Shown here one piece after another: positions 26,601-32,604 of a stretch of DNA of 52,235 nucleotides. The first letter of the stretch is position 1, and each line of letters starts with the position of its first letter. This stretch comes from Bacteroidales bacterium (GTDB lineage: Bacteria; Bacteroidota; Bacteroidia; Bacteroidales; UBA12077), in the NCBI GenBank assembly GCA_013138975.1, contig WTBR01000129.1, positions 1-52,235 on the forward strand. Reading direction: 5' to 3'. Under the pieces are notes generated by a model. The model worked only from the letters and a program-made list of their open reading frames with translations. It had not been told where the DNA came from and searched no databases. The position numbers were made by a program, and so were the translations under genes.

Positions 26601-26748
26601 CATAAAGCCACTGACCCGAAATAAAAGTCAGAAAAGCCATTGCCAAAAACATCAATGAGAAAGAAATATTACGATTGGCATTCTTGAAAAATCCAAGTGA
26701 GAATGCTGTTCCAAGCGCAATTGCTATTATATATATTGGTCCTACCAT
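23608..26748 (-). CDS. mbxH: Fusion of two antiporter-like proton-channel subunits (MbxH' + MbxH)
   Basis: 1046 residues containing two complete NuoL/M/N-type domains in tandem. Domain 1 (about 1-490) has the pump Glu137 in NLFVFLEIS and Lys219 in LELKPFPANGW. Domain 2 (about 510-900) has its Glu near residue 570 in FFFAWEIMTLASYL and Lys near 645 in FLVKIAAFGVHIWLPSSYAEADDD. A C-terminal tail of about 140 residues ends in a final membrane helix. In Pyrococcus MBX/MBS these are two genes, H and H', and having two pumps distinguishes MBS from single-pump MBH. A single polypeptide carrying both is unusual. It overlaps the G subunit gene by 7 bp. Confidence 0.86.
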   Translation of the reverse strand: MVGPIYIIAIALGTAFSLGFFKNANRNISFSLMFLAMAFLTFISGQWLYAFLTQQQETIQIFTAGFKPPFSISLQMGFHEAVFLTMINSLGLLSAIYLFDHLREKGVNMMMVFMLLFMGLNVVVMTRDIFNLFVFLEISSIALVGLIILEKKQDAISSGFKYLIASGVISGILLIGIVATYYYSGSLYINDLISANLSLVKGGSVAVFLIMIAVILELKPFPANGWALDVYQSVNAGIGPIISGGIATASLFILYKLLPIGGDAWLLPIGITGVISFLGSNFLGIKQKSSNRILAYSSISQVGLLMIIMSLSTSLGDKFEFVFFSVLISQYLAKAGLFWIAGIINKDEIDDWNILKKSPGLIVLVGIFMFTLLGLPPFPAFYGKWELIMNLSQSGNFVWVGIILLGSLFEAIYLLRWFGKILIKQDNLEDLKIKFHKLIPVIFVSFAILLFSYLTAKWSGLIGIKYYIPFIIALLIFAFDFLPVFIKNIAAISTVAWYSYVLIYQTYIPENDILRIVFGSIFLIGAIIMLIPGFTFKGKRQGFYPLVILMFSGLAGLIEARTTFQFFFAWEIMTLASYLLIIRGKNAVKPSFNYILFSMAGAFTMFAGFGLAFAETGSISLNALADVLVYANWAYALIAIGFLVKIAAFGVHIWLPSSYAEADDDVTSMISAILIKSGVFGLIILMLSMSLKNAVSPNIPYVLGWIGAIGALIGNMMAIYQEDVKKLIAYSSIGIMGYILFALSMMSHMGWLTAFTYSIVHFLYKGLLFLAIAGVIYRTQTRNIYEMGGLIKRMPLSFISVLIGIITLAGMPPLAGFAGKWMFYNAVIMKGWYLQGAIVFFSGIVAFLYCFKLIHNIFLGPLKDNHRKLKEASIWWLIPQFILIIGIMVISVYPKIVVEPIGQYLSMYFPNDGLVWDGTTASTRLGYWDATKIMTVFAGMFGVLFIILYSMSRKTQLVEQFNIVFQGERPERPETTHYAHNMYAPYNKALGFLTAPFITSAWKFVYESIHSISDQVRKFYTGNGQTYAMHIIIYVVVFYLFINGGF

Positions 26749-27113
26749 TTTAGATCTTTATAATTTGTGATATCCAATGATTTTTTCTTTTGATACATCT
26801 TTAATACATATGATAACATTAAAGCTGTTATTCCTAATCCGATAACAATGGCTGTTAAAACCAGTGCTTGTGGAATTGGATCAACTACTAAATTGCTCGC
26901 ATTATTCATATCAACTGCACTATCAATAATTGGAGCAGTTCTATTTTTAATGTATCCTATGCTTACCATAACAATGTGTATCCCGGTATCGAATAAAGCA
27001 AATCCGATAACTATCTTAATCAGATTTTTCTGAGTAAGTAAACCCCACAATCCAATTAGAATTACAAGAATTCCGATGGCAAGGCTTATATTTTGTAACG
27101 TAATATTTTCCAT
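26742..27113 (-). CDS. mbxG: MnhC/NuoK-like subunit (MbxG)
   Basis: 123 residues, three membrane helices: ISLAIGILVILIGLWGLLT, LIKIVIGFALFDTGIHIVMVSIGY and the last helix ALVLTAIVIGLGITALMLSYVL, which has the conserved PIPQALVLTAIVI motif of MnhC/NuoK. The insert DSAVDMNNASNLVVD between helices 2 and 3 is typical of the Mrp C type. It overlaps neighbours by 1 bp upstream and 7 bp downstream. Confidence 0.86.
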   Translation of the reverse strand: MENITLQNISLAIGILVILIGLWGLLTQKNLIKIVIGFALFDTGIHIVMVSIGYIKNRTAPIIDSAVDMNNASNLVVDPIPQALVLTAIVIGLGITALMLSYVLKMYQKKKSLDITNYKDLKW

Positions 27114-27811
27114 TATGCTTCGTTCTGATTTTCTTTAAGACTAAGTGCAATTCCTGTTAATTCTGATCCAACTTTCAGACCTACCAAAATATAAATGATT
27201 GGGATTATTCCAGCACTAAATAGAGTTCCAAACTTACCAAGTGAAAGTATTTTATTATCTAGAAATCCTGATGCAAAAAGTATTCCTGCAACTCCCAATA
27301 ACACAAAACTAACACCCGATACAGATTCAACGATATTGATCATTTTATGACCCATTTCCTTTTTAGGCTGAGCAATAAACATCAACACAAGTCCGGATGC
27401 TATAATAGCTCCACCTTGAAATCCACCCCCGGGTGAAAGGTGACCATTAATAAATACATAAGCTCCAAAAAGTAACATGATCGGAACTAAAACCTGTGAT
27501 GCTGTATTTAAAATTTCACTTGTATATTTTAACTGTCTATTCTTATTATCTGTATTATCGACCTTTAAGAAAAAACCAATAATTGCTGCCGACAAGAATA
27601 AAATAGTGACTTCACCAAGAGTATCTAAGCCTCGATAGCTTACAACAACAGATGTTACAAGGTTTGCTGAACCTACTTCTTCGATTCCTTTAGAAGCATA
27701 ATGAGCAGCAATTGTTCCTAATTCGGTACTGCCATTAAAACCTGCAAATAGATTTAATAAAATGGCAGCTAAACCAATCAGTACTAGAAATATGAATGAA
27801 TTTTTAACCAT
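27113..27811 (-). CDS. mbxF: MbxE/F-like fusion: MrpA C-terminal segment plus MnhB
   Basis: 232 residues. The first about 85 residues (NLVTSVVVSYRGLDTLGEVTILFLSAAIIGFF) match the MbhE or MrpA C-terminal segment with its YRxxDTLGE motif. The rest is MnhB: GAYVFINGHLSPGGGFQGGAIIASGLVLMFI, with four membrane helices. In Pyrococcus mbh the E and F parts are separate genes. Overlaps the D-type gene by 8 bp. The module forms the sodium/proton-translocating part of Mrp-type complexes. Confidence 0.84.
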   Translation of the reverse strand: MVKNSFIFLVLIGLAAILLNLFAGFNGSTELGTIAAHYASKGIEEVGSANLVTSVVVSYRGLDTLGEVTILFLSAAIIGFFLKVDNTDNKNRQLKYTSEILNTASQVLVPIMLLFGAYVFINGHLSPGGGFQGGAIIASGLVLMFIAQPKKEMGHKMINIVESVSGVSFVLLGVAGILFASGFLDNKILSLGKFGTLFSAGIIPIIYILVGLKVGSELTGIALSLKENQNEA

Positions 27812-28049
27812 TTTGCCTTTTTATTTTATTTAATACATAAAAGAAAATGATAGTTGATAAACCGCTACCTATTGCAGCTTCTGTCATTGCTACATCGGGT
27901 GCTGCAAGCACTAAATATAGAATAGAAGCAAACAAACTAACGGCTCCTGCAGCAATAATTGCTACAACAATATTTTTATTCTGAACAGCCATTACTGCCA
28001 AAACCAATATTAAAATCCCTAGAAATAAGGCTAGAATTATACTTAGCAT
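27804..28049 (-). CDS. mbxD: MbxD-like small membrane subunit (DUF4040/MrpA segment)
   Basis: 81 residues, three membrane helices. The motif LAAPDVAMTEAAIGSGLSTIIFF is the MrpA C-terminal (DUF4040) signature, found as the separate subunit MbhD/MbxD in archaeal complexes. It is 1 bp from the C subunit gene and overlaps the E/F gene. Confidence 0.83.
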   Translation of the reverse strand: MLSIILALFLGILILVLAVMAVQNKNIVVAIIAAGAVSLFASILYLVLAAPDVAMTEAAIGSGLSTIIFFYVLNKIKRQNG

Positions 28050-28050
28050 A

Positions 28051-28413
28051 TTAATCGTCGTTTAGTTCTCCATTAAAAAATTTCTCTGCATCTTTTTCGT
28101 ATTGATCTACCCCATTTTTAGTAAATAAAGGTACTTTAATACAATGTGATGCTCTGGCTACAACATGCGATGAAACCGGATTTGTTATTAATACAAATAT
28201 TACTAGAAGGGAAAGTTTCCCCCACCACTCAGGCACAATCAGTAATAATCCAAAAAGCGATAAGAAAGTTCCTAATGTTGATGCTTTTGTTCCAGTTTGG
28301 ATTCTGTTATAAACATCGGGCATACGAACTAGTCCAAGCGCTCCAAGGAATAAAAATATTGATCCGCATAAAACCAACACTGCACCTATTACTTCAATAA
28401 TTGAATTTTCCAT
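28051..28413 (-). CDS. mbxC: MnhG-like subunit (MbxC)
   Basis: 120 residues from the ATG at 28413; an 11-residue longer frame runs into the previous gene, whereas the ATG at 28413 sits directly after that gene's TAA. The MnhG motif GLVRMPDVYNRIQTGTKASTLGTFLSLFGLLL is clear, followed by ITNPVSSHVVARASH. Three membrane helices. The soluble tail (DQYEKDAEKFFNGELNDD) is acidic. Confidence 0.86.
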   Translation of the reverse strand: MENSIIEVIGAVLVLCGSIFLFLGALGLVRMPDVYNRIQTGTKASTLGTFLSLFGLLLIVPEWWGKLSLLVIFVLITNPVSSHVVARASHCIKVPLFTKNGVDQYEKDAEKFFNGELNDD

Positions 28414-28414
28414 A

Positions 28415-28675
28415 TTACAGTCCTTTCTCAAAATAACGTGCAACAATAACTACCCCCAAAAAGCTGAGTAATCCATAAACCATAGCAACATCCAGATATA
28501 TAATACGTCCGGAAAACTTTGCAATTAGCCCAATGATAGATAATGAGCTTACTGTCATTACATCAAATGCAACCAAACGATCACATTCTGTAGGGCCTTT
28601 AAAAAACCGATAAAGTGTTAACAATATTGCTAACATCATTATACTTGCGGCTACTATTAATATTATATTAACCAT
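28415..28675 (-). CDS. mbxB: MnhF-like subunit (MbxB)
   Basis: 86 residues, three membrane helices. The MnhF signature RFFKGPTECDRLVAFDVMTVSSLSIIGLIA includes the conserved Pro-Thr and Asp-Arg. It overlaps the A subunit gene by 8 bp and ends 1 bp before the C subunit start. Confidence 0.86.
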   Translation of the reverse strand: MVNIILIVAASIMMLAILLTLYRFFKGPTECDRLVAFDVMTVSSLSIIGLIAKFSGRIIYLDVAMVYGLLSFLGVVIVARYFEKGL

Positions 28676-29162
28676 ATATTTTAACTAAGATTTTTTCAAA
28701 CTTCTTTACAATTTTCTCTGTAGCAACATCAATATCTTCTGACTTTACATCTATCCAGTGTATATATAATATATCATCTTCAATATCCACAGTTAATGTT
28801 CCTGGAGTTAATGTTATTGAATTGGTCAGGATCATGCGTGCCATTTTTGATTTTAAAACCGTTTTAGTTTTAACAATTCCAGGATTAATTGGAAGAGATG
28901 GTTTTAAAACTATTAGTGCTACGTGGATATTTGATTTCACTAAATCCCAAAAGAAAACTAATAAATAAACTCCCGTATAAAAGAATGCTTTTGGTGTAAA
29001 TTTGAACTCATCAAGAACATTGGTGCGTCGCCCAAAAATAAAAGCCAGACTTAAGGATAATATGAATCCAACACCTAAAACTTCCAAATCCAGACTATTA
29101 TTTATTAATATCCAGATGATCATTAAAACGAAAAATATTGCTAACTGATTCTTTATCTTCAT
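28668..29162 (-). CDS. mbxA: MnhE-like subunit (MbxA), first gene of the operon
   Basis: 164 residues. Two or three N-terminal membrane helices, then the soluble MnhE domain with KSKMARMILTNSITLTPGTLTVDIEDDILYIHWID, the diagnostic family motif (SITLTPGT). It opens the minus-strand operon A-B-C-D-EF-G-H-M-J-K-L-N, the same order I know for Pyrococcus mbx. A TAGATTTG promoter element lies about 50 bp upstream. Confidence 0.87.
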   Translation of the reverse strand: MKIKNQLAIFFVLMIIWILINNSLDLEVLGVGFILSLSLAFIFGRRTNVLDEFKFTPKAFFYTGVYLLVFFWDLVKSNIHVALIVLKPSLPINPGIVKTKTVLKSKMARMILTNSITLTPGTLTVDIEDDILYIHWIDVKSEDIDVATEKIVKKFEKILVKIYG

Positions 29163-29208
29163 ATTGTAATATTTATTTCTTTAAATATGTACATACTTAT
29201 ATTCTTAA

Positions 29209-29216
29209 CAAATCTA
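29209..29216 (-). promoter_or_regulatory. Bacteroidota-type -7 element TAGATTTG for the MBX-like operon
   Basis: Exact match to the TAnnTTTG -7 consensus of Bacteroidota, read on the minus strand about 47 bp before the first operon start. The matching -33 element is weak (TTTA about 17 bp further up). Confidence 0.5.
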
Positions 29217-29292
29217 CAATAGAAGTTCCAGAATAAATCACTAATTTAACTATTATGCAACAGTCATTATATGTTAATATGTCTATTGTTTT

Positions 29293-29308
29293 ATAAACAT
29301 ATGTTTAT
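29293..29308. promoter_or_regulatory. 16-bp perfect palindrome ATAAACATATGTTTAT
   Basis: It lies in the divergent intergenic region between the MBX-like operon and the FNR-like gene, where the -33 region of the regulator's own promoter (TATCTTTG at 29322) should be. A dimeric regulator binding here could control both directions. It does not resemble TTGAT-N4-ATCAA. Confidence 0.5.
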
Positions 29309-29321
29309 TATTAAATAATTA

Positions 29322-29329
29322 TATCTTTG
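29322..29329 (+). promoter_or_regulatory. -7 element TATCTTTG of the FNR-like gene
   Basis: Exact TAnnTTTG match on the plus strand, leaving a 5' leader of about 45 nt before the start codon at 29382. Confidence 0.5.
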
Positions 29330-29381
29330 CGTTGAATAAAATAATTTTCATTATCTTCCTCTCAAATATTATCGATTAAAT

Positions 29382-30080
29382 ATGAATTCATTTCAAAAAA
29401 CAAGATGTTTTGAATGCAAAGAAAAATCGCTTTGCTTTAAGCAATTAAATGAAGCCGAATTAAGCCTTACAAATGAAAATAGAGTTCAACTAAATTTTAA
29501 AAAGGGTGAAATAATTTCAAAACAAGGCTCTTTTGTTACACATGTAATGTATTTAAAATCGGGATTTGCAAAAGTTTATAAAGAAACCGATTTAGAACAT
29601 AATCTGATATTGGATATTATACCCGAAGGAAAACTAATTGGATTAACTTCTTTATTTAACAATAATAATAATATAGCACGATTCTCGGTAGCTGCTCTTG
29701 AAAATGCTGTTGTGTGTTCAATTGATCGTACTACAATAGAAAAACTTATCCATAAAAACAGTCAATTTGCCAAAACAGTTATTGCATCATTAAATGAAGA
29801 GTCCCTCCAATTTTACGATAAAATGGCTAGTCTTGCACAAAAACAAATGAATGGTCGTGTTGCCGATGCCCTTTTATATCTTTCTGATAATATATTTAAA
29901 TCCGAAAAATTCAAAATGATCCTATCTCGAAAAGATTTAGCTGATTTTACAGGCATGTCAATGATGAGTGTTGTTCGCACCCTAAAAGATTTAAAAACGG
30001 ATGGAATAATTGAAGATGAGAAGGGGCATATTAACATTAAAGACATCAATATTTTACGCCAAATTAGTTTGAATGGATAG
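29382..30080 (+). CDS. Crp/Fnr regulator with FNR-like [4Fe-4S] ligand set
   Basis: 232 residues. Cys9, Cys12, Cys18 (C-x2-C-x5-C) and Cys112 (AVVCSID) match the spacing of E. coli FNR ligands Cys20/23/29/122 almost exactly, so an oxygen-sensitive [4Fe-4S] cluster is likely. The cNMP-fold domain (residues 30-125) is followed by a dimerisation helix and a Crp-type HTH: LSRKDLADFTGMSMMSVVRTLKDLK. In the recognition helix the position of FNR Glu209 is Met while the Arg is kept, so DNA specificity probably differs from E. coli FNR. It is divergent from the MBX-like operon with a 16-bp palindrome between, suggesting that it controls that operon and itself. Confidence 0.85.
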   Translation: MNSFQKTRCFECKEKSLCFKQLNEAELSLTNENRVQLNFKKGEIISKQGSFVTHVMYLKSGFAKVYKETDLEHNLILDIIPEGKLIGLTSLFNNNNNIARFSVAALENAVVCSIDRTTIEKLIHKNSQFAKTVIASLNEESLQFYDKMASLAQKQMNGRVADALLYLSDNIFKSEKFKMILSRKDLADFTGMSMMSVVRTLKDLKTDGIIEDEKGHINIKDINILRQISLNG

Positions 30081-30137
30081 GTTTAATAATAGTTGTTAAT
30101 CTTTCGATTAAATAAAGTACCAAACCCTTAACAAAAC

Positions 30138-30159
30138 ACCATCGGGTTAACCCGATGGT
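30138..30159. repeat. 22-bp perfect palindrome
   Basis: ACCATCGGGTT followed immediately by its complement AACCCGATGGT. It has no loop and no T-run, so it is not an ordinary terminator. It lies between the two convergent Crp/Fnr genes, upstream of a separate bidirectional terminator. Confidence 0.7.
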
Positions 30160-30221
30160 CTGAAACAAAGAACGCCTTAACAAAATAATTAAGGCTTAAA
30201 TTGTCGGCGCTTTAGTATCAA

Positions 30222-30253
30222 AAAAAAAGCTTTCCAAATAGAAAGCTTTTTTT
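30222..30253. terminator. Bidirectional terminator between the two Crp/Fnr genes
   Basis: AAAAAAAGCTTTC and GAAAGCTTTTTTT form a 13-bp stem with a 6-nt loop, with A-run and T-run on the two sides, serving the convergent genes ending at 30080 and 30274. Confidence 0.85.
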
Positions 30254-30273
30254 ATTATATATTTTTATAATTT

Positions 30274-30969
30274 CTATCCATAATCACTTATTTTCTTTAA
30301 TTTTTCATAATCTACTATTTTCAATTTTTTACCTTTCATTTCAATTATTCCGTCGTCTTTAAATTTCTTTAGCATACGAATAACACTTTCTGTAGACATT
30401 CCTGTTAATTCGGCTAATTCTTTCCTGGAAAGGTTTAAATCAAATTCGGTAAGATTAAATATACGTTCAGCTAAACACAATAAAATATCAGCCATTCTAC
30501 CATATAGCTGTTTATGAGTTAAACAGAAGAATCTACCAAAAGTTTGTAAAGAATTTTCGCATAAAATATCAATTACCGACGCAGCAAACTTTGCATTCTG
30601 AGTAATAATTGTTCTAAAAACTTTTATGTCTATTAAAGTAGCAACAGAATCTTCATAAACTTGTGCTGAATAAGGAAATACATTATTGCCATCTAAAATT
30701 GAAGTCAAACCTATCAATTTTCCCGGAGGAATTATTTTTAGAATCAAAGAATTATTTAAGCCTTCCAAATATATTTTAGCCAAACCCTTCTTTAAATGTA
30801 TAATATGAGGTGCAATTGTACCAAATTTACATATTGTTTCACCTTTTTTATACTTGACTTCAATTGAATTTTCATCAATTAATTCAGCTTCTTCTGATGT
30901 TAAAAGATCGAAACTAAGACTTTTTGCGTTGCTTACAGCACAACTATTTAAAGCAGTTATTTTATTCAT
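30274..30969 (-). CDS. Crp/Fnr regulator, paralog with cluster ligands lost
   Basis: 231 residues, same architecture as the FNR-like protein at 29382 and clearly paralogous (IIPPGKLIGLTSIL against IIPEGKLIGLTSLF; LSRKELAELTGMSTESVIRMLKKFK against LSRKDLADFTGMSMMSVVRTLKDLK). The N-terminal triplet reads C10-x2-S13-x5-S19, so two ligands are Ser, and the fourth position (VATLID) has no Cys. It therefore cannot hold the FNR cluster and must sense something else or be constitutive. Its recognition helix keeps the Glu and Arg that contact TGA in Crp and FNR. TGAT-N4-ATCA dyads lie just upstream, at its own promoter and before the cytochrome gene. Confidence 0.84.
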   Translation of the reverse strand: MNKITALNSCAVSNAKSLSFDLLTSEEAELIDENSIEVKYKKGETICKFGTIAPHIIHLKKGLAKIYLEGLNNSLILKIIPPGKLIGLTSILDGNNVFPYSAQVYEDSVATLIDIKVFRTIITQNAKFAASVIDILCENSLQTFGRFFCLTHKQLYGRMADILLCLAERIFNLTEFDLNLSRKELAELTGMSTESVIRMLKKFKDDGIIEMKGKKLKIVDYEKLKKISDYG

Positions 30970-30998
30970 AGCTACATATTTATATGTATATACAGTTG

Positions 30999-31006
30999 CA
31001 AATATA
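30999..31006 (-). promoter_or_regulatory. -7 element TATATTTG of the second Crp/Fnr gene
   Basis: Exact TAnnTTTG match on the minus strand, 30 bp before the start codon. The FNR-like dyad at 31024-31043 covers the -33 side of this promoter, a position suited to autoregulation. Confidence 0.45.
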
Positions 31007-31023
31007 ACAATAAATCATAAATA

Positions 31024-31043
31024 AAACTGATATACATCAGTTT
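31024..31043. promoter_or_regulatory. FNR-like dyad AAACTGAT-N4-ATCAGTTT
   Basis: Perfect 8-bp arms with a 4-bp spacer (ATAC). The core TGAT-N4-ATCA is that of the FNR box TTGAT-N4-ATCAA, with C/G at the outer position. It lies between the divergent second Crp/Fnr gene and the cytochrome operon. Confidence 0.6.
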
Positions 31044-31071
31044 AATACCTATTCAATCTCATAACATATAC

Positions 31072-31085
31072 TGGATGCATATCAA
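31072..31085. promoter_or_regulatory. FNR-like box TGGATGCATATCAA
   Basis: Matches TTGAT-N4-ATCAA with one mismatch, about 85 bp upstream of the cytochrome start and 29 bp from the first dyad. Confidence 0.5.
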
Positions 31086-31103
31086 TTTAGTTTCCTTTTG
31101 TGC

Positions 31104-31125
31104 TGTTAATTAATTAACAACCTTT
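31104..31125 (+). promoter_or_regulatory. Second copy of the 22-bp shared element (palindrome TGTTAATTAATTAACA)
   Basis: Identical over 22 bp to 2684-2705 at the sulfur-carrier/Qmo-like cluster. Here it lies 45 bp before the cytochrome start codon. The leader AACACCTTTAAA (31149-31160) is also shared with the DsrE2-like gene. Confidence 0.55.
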
Positions 31126-31169
31126 ACACATTCAATTAAACGCCTACCAACACCTTTAAAATAAATAAC

Positions 31170-32564
31170 ATGAAAAGGAAAATTAATAGACTAATATTAT
31201 TGTTTACAATAGCAATTTTGGCAATTGTAAATTCTAATTGTACGAACAAAACAATAACACATGATGATGATGATACAGAAAGATTAACTGTTGAATCATG
31301 CGAAGGATGTCATACCAATTATGATCATCTACAAGAAGTATATTCACCAGACACAGTTGCTCCTGCTGGTGGTTGCGGAGGTGAAGCTCCACACTATGAA
31401 CCTTACGACAGAGTATATATGGGAGGTACAGGTTATGAGGATTTTAAAAAATCAGGTCATTACGATATGGGTTGTGTTACTTGCCATAATGGAACAGATA
31501 ACACATCTGATAAGAACTTAGCCCATTCCGATGATTTCATTTCTCATCCTTCAATGTTTTATGGAGAGAAATGTGGAACTTGTCACAGTGAGGTAGCAGA
31601 TGATTTTATGACTAGTCTTCATAATGGAACCGGTCAGAAAAGAAAAGTAACTATAAGAAGTGGACTATCTGGCCCAGAAGATTTTGACAAATTACCTCAA
31701 CATCAAATTGAAGGTTACACTGCGAACTGTGCTACTTGCCATGGAACTTGTGGAAACTGTCATATTGTGCGTCCACCAATTGCAGGAGGAGGTCTTTCAA
31801 ACGGACATGCTTTTAATAAAACTCCTGATATGCTTAAAATCTGCATTAGTTGTCATACATCCAGAGGTGGACATGCTTATTTAGGTGTTGCCTCAGGAAC
31901 AGTACCTGATGTTCATTTAACAAATAATGACTACACATGTATGGATTGTCATACTGGAGCAGAATTACATGGAGATGGAAAAACTGTTGATCAAAGGTAT
32001 GCTTATACCGAATTACCAACATGTGCCGATTGTCATAGCGATAGCGAAACTGCTGATGCAAACAGCTACCATTCAGTGCACTACGACGACTTTAATTGTC
32101 AAGTTTGTCACTCTCAGGAATATAACAACTGTGGTCAATGTCATATTAATTTTGAAGAAGGAAAAAGTGGAGCTGGTGCAATGATTCCTGCATACCTTGA
32201 TTTTAAAATTGCTCAAAATCCAATACCTGATGTAAAAGAAGGTTTCGACTTTGTATTGGTAAGAAGAACCCTTGCAGCACCTGAAAACTGGGATGCTTAT
32301 ACAGATAATGCTTATCCTAATTTTGATGCATTCCCTACATATAATTTTACGACTCCACACAACATAATAAAATGGACTGACAGAACGCAAGTTGCAGATG
32401 GAGCTAGTTGCTCATCAAACTGTCATATTAGAAATGAAGGTGGCACATTAATAAATAAGGAATTGTATTTATTCCAAGAAGATTTATTAGACTGGGAATT
32501 AAATGCAACAACAAAGATTACTGTTGATGGCAAATTACCATCTTCATGGTCTGAAAAAAATTAA
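31170..32564 (+). CDS. Undecahaem c-type cytochrome lipoprotein
   Basis: 464 residues. The signal peptide ends at a lipobox-like IVNSNC (Cys24), followed by TNKTITHDDDD, an acidic patch resembling Bacteroidota surface-export signals. There are ten CxxCH motifs (CEGCH, CVTCH, CGTCH, CATCH, CGNCH, CISCH, CMDCH, CADCH, CQVCH, CGQCH) and one CxxxCH near the C-terminus (CSSNCH), so eleven haems are possible. Two motifs sit very close together (CATCHGTCGNCH). No known reductase active-site motif such as CxxCK is seen. Likely an outer-membrane electron-transfer or redox protein, cotranscribed with a double-rhodanese lipoprotein 40 bp downstream. The substrate is unknown. Confidence 0.87.
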   Translation: MKRKINRLILLFTIAILAIVNSNCTNKTITHDDDDTERLTVESCEGCHTNYDHLQEVYSPDTVAPAGGCGGEAPHYEPYDRVYMGGTGYEDFKKSGHYDMGCVTCHNGTDNTSDKNLAHSDDFISHPSMFYGEKCGTCHSEVADDFMTSLHNGTGQKRKVTIRSGLSGPEDFDKLPQHQIEGYTANCATCHGTCGNCHIVRPPIAGGGLSNGHAFNKTPDMLKICISCHTSRGGHAYLGVASGTVPDVHLTNNDYTCMDCHTGAELHGDGKTVDQRYAYTELPTCADCHSDSETADANSYHSVHYDDFNCQVCHSQEYNNCGQCHINFEEGKSGAGAMIPAYLDFKIAQNPIPDVKEGFDFVLVRRTLAAPENWDAYTDNAYPNFDAFPTYNFTTPHNIIKWTDRTQVADGASCSSNCHIRNEGGTLINKELYLFQEDLLDWELNATTKITVDGKLPSSWSEKN

Positions 32565-32604
32565 TTAATTATTAAATATGTTTTATAAAACAAAAATTAA
32601 CATT

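Noticed and set aside
28414..28446. Upstream start for the MnhG-like subunit
   Set aside because: The extra 11 residues overlap the preceding gene's end; the internal ATG directly after that stop fits family length.
20125..29162. [NiFe]-hydrogenase (group 4, MBH) or complex I annotation
   Set aside because: Two of the four NiFe-binding Cys are Glu in the L subunit, and the NuoB-like subunit has neither CC nor CxxC. Mrp-type A-G subunits are present and NuoE/F/G/A/J are not.
17113..29162. Plain multisubunit Na+/H+ antiporter (Mrp) operon
   Set aside because: Mrp subunits are joined to NuoB/C/D/H/I-type subunits in one operon with short gaps and overlaps, so it is a redox complex, not a stand-alone antiporter.
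30138..30159. Terminator for the FNR-like gene
   Set aside because: No loop and no T-run; the true terminator is at 30222-30253.
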